NCBI GenBank assembly: GCA_023436605.1
Contig: JAEZIQ010000006.1
Coordinates: forward strand, 1-20,362
Origin: Actinomycetes bacterium
Lineage (GTDB): Bacteria > Actinomycetota > Thermoleophilia > Solirubrobacterales > 70-9
DNA length: 20,362 nucleotides
Direction: 5' to 3'
The notes beneath the pieces were generated by a model. The model had not been told where the DNA came from. It did not search any database and saw only the letters and a program-made list of their open reading frames with translations. Of the stretch, positions 14,578 to 20,362 are shown in pieces; the first letter of the stretch is position 1; each line of letters starts with the position of its first letter. The translations under genes and the position numbers were made by a program.

Positions 14578-15389
14578 ACCGAAAGCTGGTCAGCGGGATC
14601 TACGAGGGGCGGATCCGGCATCGGCGCTTCGAACCGATCGAGCGCGAGTTCAGCTACCGGATCTTCATGCTCTACCTTGACCTCGAAGAGGTTCCGGCGG
14701 TGATGTCGACCCATCCTCTGTGGTCGACCCGCCAGCGGTCACCGGCCCGCTTCCGAAGGGCCGACTACCTCGGGCCGGAAGACAAGCCACTTCGCGAGTC
14801 GGTTCTCGACCTGGTCGAGGAACGGACCGGCAAACGGCCCGCAGGCCCGGTGCGGATGCTGACCCACCTGCGTTACTGGGGCGTCTGTTTCAACCCGGTC
14901 ACCTTCTACTACTGCTTTGACCCTTCCGGCCGGCAGGTCGGGACCGTTCTGGCGGAAGTGACCAACACTCCCTGGGGCGACCGCCACACCTATCTGGTCA
15001 ATGGTCCGGAACGGGCGGGAGTGCTGAGGGCGGACGTGGCGAAACGCATGCATGTCTCACCACTCATGGGCATGGATCACCGCTACGAACTGGTCTTCGG
15101 CAGGCCCGGCCGTACCCTTTCGGTTCACATGGAGAGCCGAAGGAAGGGCCGGCTTCATTTCGATGCGACTCTGGGTCTGGAGCGTCGGGAGATCAACCGG
15201 GGCTCACTCGGGCGCATGCTTTTCAGGCGGATCCCGGTTCCCGCCAAAGTGCTCGGAGGCATCCATGTGGAAGCGGCCCGGAGCTGGCTCGCCGGGGTCC
15301 GGTTTCATCCCCGCCCGGAATATGGCCGCACGATCGACTTGCCGAATCGACCCAGAAACGAGATTCTTCACCCATGTGGAGACGAGTAG
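14574..15389 (+). CDS. DUF1365 family protein
   Basis: This 271-residue protein has the DUF1365 hallmarks: an opening YEGRIRHRRFEPIEREFSY, then FMLYLDLEEV, and the central LRYWGVCFNPVTFYYCF (about 101-117), followed by AEVTNTPWGDRHTYL. No signal peptide or membrane segment is obvious. The biochemical role of the family is not established to my knowledge, but it is almost always found between a COG2907 oxidoreductase and a CFA-type methyltransferase, suggesting a shared lipid pathway. The start overlaps the oxidoreductase stop by four bases and its end overlaps the methyltransferase start by 16, so all three are one operon. Confidence 0.92.
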   Translation: MNRKLVSGIYEGRIRHRRFEPIEREFSYRIFMLYLDLEEVPAVMSTHPLWSTRQRSPARFRRADYLGPEDKPLRESVLDLVEERTGKRPAGPVRMLTHLRYWGVCFNPVTFYYCFDPSGRQVGTVLAEVTNTPWGDRHTYLVNGPERAGVLRADVAKRMHVSPLMGMDHRYELVFGRPGRTLSVHMESRRKGRLHFDATLGLERREINRGSLGRMLFRRIPVPAKVLGGIHVEAARSWLAGVRFHPRPEYGRTIDLPNRPRNEILHPCGDE

Positions 15390-16612
15390 TCCTCGCGGTG
15401 ATCGGCCGGCTCAAGACGGGGCGGATCGAGTTCAGCGAGAAGGGGCGTGTCACTGCGATCGGTGAACCGGACGCCGAGCCGTCTGTCCGGGTCGAGATTC
15501 GCTCGCCGCGGGCCTGGCGACGGATGTTGCGCGGCAGTACCGGCATGGCCGAGGGCTACATCACGGGCGAGTGGGACACCGACGACCTCGTCGCCCTGGG
15601 CACGATCGCCGGCCTCAACCTGGGACAGCTCGATCGCCTTCGCCGCCGGTTCAGGTTCATCGTCTGGCCGTTCCAGAAGCTCGGCCCGCTGATGCCGCGG
15701 ACCACCCGGCGGCGAGGCAGGAAACAGATCGGGGCGCACTACGACCTCGGCAACGACCTCTTTTCGCTTTTCCTCGACGAATCGATGAACTACTCCTCAG
15801 CGGTCTTTCGCGAGGGCGCGGGCCAGACGCTCGAGGATGCCCAGCTCGCCAAGATGAATCAGATTGCCGACCAGCTCGACCTTTCGCCCGAGACCCACCT
15901 GCTCGAGATCGGCACCGGCTGGGGCGGGCTCTCGATCCATCTCGCCCGAAAGACCGGCTGTCGGATCACCACCACGACGATCTCGAAGGAACAGGCCGAA
16001 CTGGCCCGGCAGCGGATCCAGGCCGCCGGCCTGGCCGACCGGATCGAGGTGATCGAGACTGATTACCGGGACCTGACCGGCAGCTACGACCGGCTGGTCT
16101 CGATCGAGATGATCGAAGCGGTCGGCTGGCGCGACTTTCCGACCTACTTTGCCAAGTGCTCATCGCTGCTCAAGAAGGACGGCTCGATGCTGCTCCAGGC
16201 GATCACCATCGACGATGACGCCTACGAGCTCGAGAAGGCCTCGCGCAGCTTCATCAGCCGCTACATCTTCCCCGGTGGCTGCCTGCCCTCGATGGCCGAG
16301 ATCCGCCGCTGTCTGGGACAGGCGACGGACATGACGATCACCTGGAGCGACGAACTGCGACTCGACTACGCGCGAACCCTGGAGGAGTGGCGGGCCCGCT
16401 TCATTACGGCCACCGACCGCCTCGAGGAACTCGGCTACGACCTGCGCTTCCGGCGGATGTGGGTGCTCTACCTGAGTTTCGCCGAAGCCGGGTTCCGGTC
16501 CGGGCGTAACAGTGACTTCCAGCTGCTCCTGGCCAAGCCTCAGTCGCGCAGCCTGATCCAGCTGGCCGGGAACGCCCCGGCCGGGACCAGCTCGGGAATC
16601 TCGCCGAAATAG
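15374..16612 (+). CDS. CFA-synthase-type SAM-dependent fatty acid methyltransferase (UfaA1-like)
   Basis: This enzyme transfers a methyl group from S-adenosylmethionine to unsaturated acyl chains of membrane lipids, giving cyclopropane or methyl-branched products. The N-terminal CFA domain ends in GYITGEWDTDDL (61-72). The catalytic part has GAHYDLGNDLF (120-130), the SAM-binding motif LEIGTGWGG (177-185), SIEMIEAVG (243-251) and YIFPGGCLPS (297-306). Two residues that bind bicarbonate in E. coli CFA synthase look replaced: YSC is YSS at 140-142, and the HTI triad is QAI at 275-277. Homologues with QAI/QFI exist, so this alone does not fix the product. The M. tuberculosis counterpart UfaA1 is reported to make 10-methylstearate. 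The last 24 codons overlap the convergent GST gene. Confidence 0.93.
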   Translation: MWRRVVLAVIGRLKTGRIEFSEKGRVTAIGEPDAEPSVRVEIRSPRAWRRMLRGSTGMAEGYITGEWDTDDLVALGTIAGLNLGQLDRLRRRFRFIVWPFQKLGPLMPRTTRRRGRKQIGAHYDLGNDLFSLFLDESMNYSSAVFREGAGQTLEDAQLAKMNQIADQLDLSPETHLLEIGTGWGGLSIHLARKTGCRITTTTISKEQAELARQRIQAAGLADRIEVIETDYRDLTGSYDRLVSIEMIEAVGWRDFPTYFAKCSSLLKKDGSMLLQAITIDDDAYELEKASRSFISRYIFPGGCLPSMAEIRRCLGQATDMTITWSDELRLDYARTLEEWRARFITATDRLEELGYDLRFRRMWVLYLSFAEAGFRSGRNSDFQLLLAKPQSRSLIQLAGNAPAGTSSGISPK

Positions 16613-17280
16613 CGCTCGGCGACCCGGAGGGCGGCAGTACCGTCGAGCACCGGCCTCACGTCGGAGATCGTGCCGATCACCCAGATTGACGAGCCGATCT
16701 GGAAGTCGGCGGCGGTCGGGTTCTCGCCGTCGAGGATTCCCTTTCCGGCCAGCGCTTCGATCTCCTCGACCATGCCGGGCAGACGTTCGAGATCCTCGGC
16801 GATCTGAACCGAACTGATGTTGTGGTACTTCCAGGTCGATCGGGTGAACTTCATCGCGAAGTCGGTGCCGGAAGGGTCGAGCTCGTCGATTCCGTTCATG
16901 CGGCCGAGCTTCTCGGGCCGGAAGTAGAGAGCGCCCCAGGGGATGCGCCGACCGAAGTCCTGGAGGTCACCGGCACCCCAGAGCTCGGCTTCCCTGACCT
17001 CGTCGGCGATGTCTTCCGGATAGAGCGGGCTTTCCGGAACCAGCTCATCCAGCCGCCTGAGGATGTTGGTCGAGCCGTGGATCCTCTCCTCACCGAAGGT
17101 CAGGCCGGGAACCCGGGTCTTGCCCTCGCCGTAGAGCTCGGCAATCTTTTCGTTGTGAGTTCCGTAATCGAGGTTGACCCACTCGTACTCGATCCCCTTG
17201 TACTCGAGCGCAGCCCCGACCGCCTTGCACGGGTGGGAGGGAGGCAAAGCGTGAAGGGTGACTTTCTCGGTGATGGGCAT
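16540..17280 (-). CDS. Glutathione S-transferase-fold protein
   Basis: The protein is 246 residues from ATG at 17280 (TTG 17316 and ATG 17304 are possible longer starts). It begins with a thioredoxin-fold N-terminal domain: KVTLHALPPSHPCKAVGAAL with a cysteine where omega-class or glutaredoxin-like proteins carry their active site, then TRVPGLTFGEERIHGSTNIL, where the cis-proline (VP) and the ES/GS-like site are visible. The rest is the helical C-terminal domain. Actinobacteria mostly use mycothiol rather than glutathione, so the thiol partner is uncertain. It is convergent with the methyltransferase and overlaps it by 73 bp. Its start codon is only 22 bp from that of the divergent membrane-protein gene. 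Confidence 0.87.
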   Translation of the reverse strand: MPITEKVTLHALPPSHPCKAVGAALEYKGIEYEWVNLDYGTHNEKIAELYGEGKTRVPGLTFGEERIHGSTNILRRLDELVPESPLYPEDIADEVREAELWGAGDLQDFGRRIPWGALYFRPEKLGRMNGIDELDPSGTDFAMKFTRSTWKYHNISSVQIAEDLERLPGMVEEIEALAGKGILDGENPTAADFQIGSSIWVIGTISDVRPVLDGTAALRVAERYFGEIPELVPAGAFPASWIRLRD

Positions 17281-17284
17281 GTCG

Positions 17285-17298
17285 GGAGAATATTCTCC
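17285..17298. promoter_or_regulatory. 14-bp palindrome between two closely divergent start codons
   Basis: GGAGAATATTCTCC is perfectly self-complementary and centred in the 22-bp gap between ATG 17280 (minus strand) and ATG 17303 (plus strand). It therefore offers the purine-rich GGAGAA to both messages, 12 bases from each start. It may be an operator, a shared ribosome binding site, or both. Confidence 0.5.
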
Positions 17299-17302
17299 TG
17301 CC

Positions 17303-17677
17303 ATGAGTGCAATCAAAGGTCTCAGCGCCGCCTATGGTCTGGCCCGGGTCGGTTTCGGCCTCTTTGTGACCGCCTCGCCCGAACGGATGGGACGCACCTG
17401 GATCGGGGACGACGCGGACCGGCCCGCGCCCGGCGTAATACTTCGGGCCCTCGGTTTCCGTGACATCGCCCTGGGAGCCGGGCTGGCGGAAGCATCTCTC
17501 CGTGGGGACCCGCGCGGCTGGCTGGCGGTGACCATGCTCTCCGACGTCGGTGACGTGGCAGCAACCCTCGTCGGCCGGGACCGGATTGATCCCCGGGGAG
17601 TCGCGATCACCACCGCTCTGGCCGGGTCCGGCGCGATCGCGGCTGGCGTACTACTACTCGCGAGTGATCCTGAATGA
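17303..17677 (+). CDS. Small putative membrane protein (124 aa)
   Basis: ATG at 17303 opens a frame of 124 residues, starting MSAIKGLSAAYGLARVG. Hydrophobic or small-residue-rich stretches lie at about 7-22, 48-62, 75-90 and 98-120 (ALAGSGAIAAGVLLL), consistent with a small four-helix membrane protein. Conserved-looking GFRDIALG (48-55) and MLSDVGD (72-78) are shared with small DUF4267-like membrane proteins, a weak resemblance only. Its stop overlaps the thioesterase start by four bases (ATGA), so the two genes are coupled. Longer in-frame starts at 17258, 17273 and 17279 would run into the GST gene. No function is assigned. Confidence 0.72.
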   Translation: MSAIKGLSAAYGLARVGFGLFVTASPERMGRTWIGDDADRPAPGVILRALGFRDIALGAGLAEASLRGDPRGWLAVTMLSDVGDVAATLVGRDRIDPRGVAITTALAGSGAIAAGVLLLASDPE

Positions 17678-18477
17678 GCACTGAAGCGGCGATTTCCCTG
17701 CCGCTCGGTGGTGACCGCTACGAGCTTTCCGGTCTGGCCCGGGGACCGTGGCAGGAGGACGCGGCCCACGGCGGCGCCCCGGCCGGACTGCTCGCCCGGG
17801 CCGCCGAGAACCTCGGTGCCGAGGACGACCTGCGTCTCGCCTCGATTTCCCTCGCCTTCAACGGTCCCGTGACCCTGGGCGAACTCGAGGTGAAAGCGGA
17901 AATCGTCAAGCCGGGCCGGCGCCAGCGGGTGGCAAGGGTCGCGATCGAAACCGATGGCCGCACCCTGATCGAGGGCCGCGCGGTGCTGATCCGTCGGGGG
18001 GAGGTGGACCTGCCGGAGGGGGTCAAGGTCCTCGAGGAGCCCTTTGCCGGGCCGGAGGATGGCAGGCCGATCGAGAAGGAACTCTGGGCGGATGGGGACA
18101 GCGAGGCCTTCCACCGGACCAGCAACACGGTAGTCGCGATCGAAGGTGGCCCGGACCGGGTCGGCACGAACGGCATGGTCTGGATCCGACTCGACTATCC
18201 CCTGGTCGAGGGCGAACGATTGACCGGATCGCAGCGCGCCGTCGCTGCCGCGGATTTCGGCAACGGCGTCGCCCACCCGGTCGGCTGGGGCGAGTACCTC
18301 TTCATCAACTGCGATCTCACCGTGGCCCTGCTCCGCGAACCCGAGGGCGAATGGATCGGACTCGAGTCCCGGACCGGGGTCGACCGCAACGGCAGCGGCC
18401 TGACCACCACCCGGCTTCACGACCGTTCCGGTCACTTCGGCAACGCCAGCCAGATCCTCTTCGTCGACAAGGCATAG
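17674..18477 (+). CDS. Acyl-CoA thioesterase-like protein (double hotdog)
   Basis: This 267-residue protein resembles TesB-like/acyl-CoA thioesterase II proteins, which hydrolyse acyl-CoA to free acid and CoA in the cytoplasm. The first hotdog includes GPWQEDAAHGGAPAGLLARA (about 24-43), matching the HGG motif of the family, then LASISLAFNGPVTLGELEV and the beta-strand RQRVARVAIETDGRTL. The second half holds GSQRAVAAADFGNGVA, FINCDLTVALLREP and WIGLESRTGVDRNGSGLT, where the Asp in AADFGN and the Thr/Gln-region near the end are typical catalytic positions. It is translationally coupled to the preceding small membrane protein. Substrate chain length is unknown; links with the lipid genes upstream are only positional. 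Confidence 0.87.
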   Translation: MSTEAAISLPLGGDRYELSGLARGPWQEDAAHGGAPAGLLARAAENLGAEDDLRLASISLAFNGPVTLGELEVKAEIVKPGRRQRVARVAIETDGRTLIEGRAVLIRRGEVDLPEGVKVLEEPFAGPEDGRPIEKELWADGDSEAFHRTSNTVVAIEGGPDRVGTNGMVWIRLDYPLVEGERLTGSQRAVAAADFGNGVAHPVGWGEYLFINCDLTVALLREPEGEWIGLESRTGVDRNGSGLTTTRLHDRSGHFGNASQILFVDKA

Positions 18478-18541
18478 TTCGGCTCCGCGTTTTGTCCGCC
18501 GGGACAGGTTGGGATCGGTCGATACGGAATACATTTCAGCT

Positions 18542-19333
18542 ATGGCCGTCTTGCCCGAAAAACCTGACGCGATCCTGCTCGACGTCGAAGGCGTTCTCTA
18601 CATCCAGGGTGAAGCCATCGAAGGGGCTCCGGAGGCGCTGTCCCGCCTGCGTGAGCTCTCCGGCGGGATCCGACTGGTCACCAACACCTCATCGATCTCC
18701 CGCAAGGAAGTGATCCAGCGGGTCCGGAACGCCGGTTTCGAAGTCGCCGACGAGGAAGTGCTCACCCCGGCCGCGATGGCCGTCCGGTACTGCCGTTCGA
18801 AGGGATTCTCTAAGGTCAATCTGATGGTCGCCCGGTCGCTCCGGGAGGATCTCGAGGAGATCGACGTGGTCGGAACCGACGAGAAAGCCGACGCGATCGT
18901 GCTCGGGGACCTGGGTCCGATGTTCTCGGCCGAGACTCTCAGTCACGCCTTCCGCCAGATGATGGACGGGGCGGAACTGATCGCCCTGCAGCACAACCGC
19001 TACTGGAAGCGGGAAGACGGTCTGGTGCTGGACGTCGGCGCTTTCTCGGCGGCCCTCGAGTACGCGGCCGAGACCGAGGCGGTCGTGGTCGGGAAGCCGT
19101 CGGTCGACTTCTACCGCATGGCCCTGGCCGACGTCGGTGCCGAGGCATTGCGGACGGTCATGGTTGGCGACGACATCGAGGGTGATGTCGGGGGCGGCCT
19201 GAACGCGGGCATCCCCTCGGTCCTGGTGCGGACCGGCAAGTACAAAGCGGAGAAGGTCGCTGAGTCCGGCATCGAACCGGTCGCGACGATCGACAGCATC
19301 GCCGATCTCCCCGCGCTTCTAGAGAACCAGTGA
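18542..19333 (+). CDS. HAD-IIA hydrolase, HDHD2/LHPP-like
   Basis: This is a cytoplasmic phosphatase-fold protein of 263 residues from ATG at 18542. Motif I reads LLDVEGVLY (12-20). The nucleophile Asp14 is present but the usual second Asp is Glu16, much as animal HDHD2 and LHPP have Ser there. Motif II is VTNTS (46-50), motif III is the Lys of VGKPSVDFY, and motif IV is MVGDDIEGDVGGG. The cap region with QHNRYWKREDGL and GAFSAALEYA closely follows HDHD2. GKYKAEK near the end is also typical. The frame extends upstream to 18509, but that adds nothing family-like; a TACATT at 18530-18535 would suit a leaderless message. Its 3' end overlaps the DUF3037 gene by 15 bp. Confidence 0.9.
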   Translation: MAVLPEKPDAILLDVEGVLYIQGEAIEGAPEALSRLRELSGGIRLVTNTSSISRKEVIQRVRNAGFEVADEEVLTPAAMAVRYCRSKGFSKVNLMVARSLREDLEEIDVVGTDEKADAIVLGDLGPMFSAETLSHAFRQMMDGAELIALQHNRYWKREDGLVLDVGAFSAALEYAAETEAVVVGKPSVDFYRMALADVGAEALRTVMVGDDIEGDVGGGLNAGIPSVLVRTGKYKAEKVAESGIEPVATIDSIADLPALLENQ

Positions 19334-19702
19334 CCTGAACAGTTTCTGAAGTTCCGCGGCCGGGTCCAAGGTCAGGCCGGTGTGGACTGCGGAGCTCTGG
19401 ATGATGGTCGAAGAGGGAGCGGTCAGCCAGCCGAACCGGTCGGAGGGTTCGAGCTTCGCGAGGGCGCCCGCGGCCGGATCTCCCTGGATCACCCGGCGGA
19501 TCACTTCGAGCCGGTCCTCGACGGGGCCCGGATCGAGGTCAGGTGCAACTGCCGACAGCCGCCCGCGGTCGAGACTGGTTTCTAGTTCGAGGAAGTCGAG
19601 CTGGCGGCAGAAAAGAGCCAGGCCCACGTTCAGTCGCTCGCCGCGCTCGATGCAGGGAACGACTCTTAGCACCGCGTAACTGAAGGGGCGGGCCTTACTC
19701 AT
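19319..19702 (-). CDS. DUF3037 family protein
   Basis: This 127-residue protein shows the DUF3037 pattern: FSYAVLRVVPCIERGERLNV then GLALFCR at the N-terminus, and near the end RFGWLTAPSSTIIQSSAVHT followed by GLTLDP. It is cytoplasmic with no membrane segment. Its start overlaps the end of the HipA-like kinase gene by eight bases, and the same pairing recurs in many actinobacteria and proteobacteria as far as I recall, so the two probably act together. The family has no established function. Confidence 0.9.
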   Translation of the reverse strand: MSKARPFSYAVLRVVPCIERGERLNVGLALFCRQLDFLELETSLDRGRLSAVAPDLDPGPVEDRLEVIRRVIQGDPAAGALAKLEPSDRFGWLTAPSSTIIQSSAVHTGLTLDPAAELQKLFRSLVL

Positions 19703-20325
19703 GCTCGCCTTCCAGTTCGGTGATGAACGTCTCCTGTCCTGCCAGGCGCTGCTCGAGAAAGTCCCGGAAGTCCTCGCGTCGCGCCGCCGGATCTTCGCCC
19801 AGCCATTCGTCCGGGACGAGTTCGAGGGCGGGCTCGATCGCCTCGCTGGCGGGACCGGTCAAGCGCTCGCCCGCCTGGGCAAGCGGTCCGGCGACCGGCA
19901 GCAGAACGTGATCGCGCAGGACCGGGGTGGGGCTGGTCGCGGTCCCGGCCAGCGGCTTCGCGCCGTGCTGTCGGTAGAACGAGGCACCGTGGTCGATCAG
20001 CCAGGTCCGTCCGTGCCAGGTCAGCAGGTTCGGGTTGCGGGGAGTGCGGTCGATGTTGGTCACCAGGGCATCGAAGAAGACGATGTCGGCCGCCAGTTCC
20101 GGGTCGAAATTCTCATCCGGGGAAAGCGCAAAAGGCAGCGCCCCGGGCAGGAAGTCCATGCCGAGATTGAGGCCGGGGCTGGCTTCGATCAGTTCCTGGA
20201 TCTCCGGGTCCGGTTCGGCGTGGCCGAGTTCGGGTGCGACATCGATCAGCACGAGTTCAGGCACCGGCAGCCCGATCCGGCGGGCGATCTCCCCCGCCAC
20301 CACCTCCGAAACCAGCGCCCCCGGG
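19695..20325 (-). CDS. HipA-like kinase, 5'-truncated at the contig end
   Basis: About 210 native residues are present; the N-terminus is missing because the contig ends in adapter sequence at 20326. The visible part has the kinase core of the HipA-like family (HipA_2 type): FFDALVTNIDRTPRNPN, where the Asp and Asn match the catalytic-loop D..N of HipA, and LIDHGASFY, the metal-binding DFG-equivalent. An upstream LNLGMDFLPGALPF segment is typical of this subgroup. It starts natively with about PGALVSEVVAGEIARRIGLP, which follows the ATP-binding region that is lost. It precedes DUF3037 with an 8-bp overlap. The MGSVLCIRD peptide that would begin this frame is adapter-encoded and not biological. 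Confidence 0.85.
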
Positions 20326-20362
20326 CTGTCTCTTATACACAACACCGAGCCCACGAGACCGA
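20326..20362. other. Nextera transposon adapter remnant at the contig end
   Basis: CTGTCTCTTATACAC (20326-20340) is the transposase mosaic end used in Nextera libraries. CCGAGCCCACGAGAC (20345-20359) matches the read-2 adapter arm; between them two bases differ from the standard sequence as I remember it. This is untrimmed library sequence, not genome. Confidence 0.93.

Noticed and set aside
18493..18506. A small hairpin TGTCC-GCCG-GGACA after the thioesterase gene
   Set aside because: A 5-bp stem without a T-run is too weak to call a terminator.
17332..18534. A 400-residue minus-strand open frame opposite the small membrane protein and thioesterase
   Set aside because: Composition is that of a shadow frame, and the plus-strand genes have recognisable family motifs and a coupled stop/start.

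Overview
The window is GC-rich and its genes are densely packed. It looks like an actinobacterium, most plausibly a member of the Thermoleophilia/Solirubrobacterales known from metagenome assembly. This rests on gene content (PucR regulator, RskA-type anti-sigma factor, a two-repeat HtaA-like surface protein, a HipA-like kinase paired with DUF3037) and on start-codon use (many GTG/TTG). It is not based on a marker gene. The right end carries a Nextera-like transposon adapter (from about 20326 onward), so the last gene is cut off by the contig end and its first residues are artificial. No rRNA, tRNA, CRISPR array, insertion sequence or phage gene is visible.

Left part (1-5030): a PucR-family regulator faces away from a membrane acyl-CoA/fatty-acid desaturase across an AT-rich spacer with palindromic sites. 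Then follow a siderophore-interacting-type flavin reductase with a 90-residue conserved hypothetical upstream of it, a divergently transcribed secreted six-cysteine protein, and greA. Middle-left (5096-10042): a DHA2-type MFS exporter is followed by two large paralogous secreted proteins of unknown function in tandem.

Centre (10075-16612) is the most interesting region. It holds a secreted protein with two HtaA-like repeats, a fasciclin (FAS1) lipoprotein, a SigK-like ECF sigma factor, an RskA-like anti-sigma factor, a FAD-dependent amine-oxidase-type oxidoreductase, a DUF1365 protein and a cyclopropane-fatty-acid-synthase-type methyltransferase. The last five correspond to the Mycobacterium tuberculosis sigK-rskA/ufaA1 cluster (Rv0444c-Rv0449c), and the fasciclin lipoprotein corresponds to that regulon's classic targets MPT70/MPT83. 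Two intergenic sites share the same pattern, CAACC-N17-CGTA: one before the HtaA-like gene and one immediately before the oxidoreductase. They are good candidates for the promoters read by this sigma factor. I infer an envelope-stress regulon that changes surface proteins and remodels membrane lipids, probably by methylating unsaturated acyl chains.

Right part (16540-20325): a GST-fold protein convergent with and overlapping the methyltransferase gene; a small membrane protein and a double-hotdog thioesterase sharing a 4-bp stop/start overlap; an HDHD2/LHPP-like HAD phosphatase with an altered motif I; and a minus-strand pair of a HipA-like kinase (5'-truncated) and a DUF3037 protein. All family names come from reading motifs by eye; no search was run.
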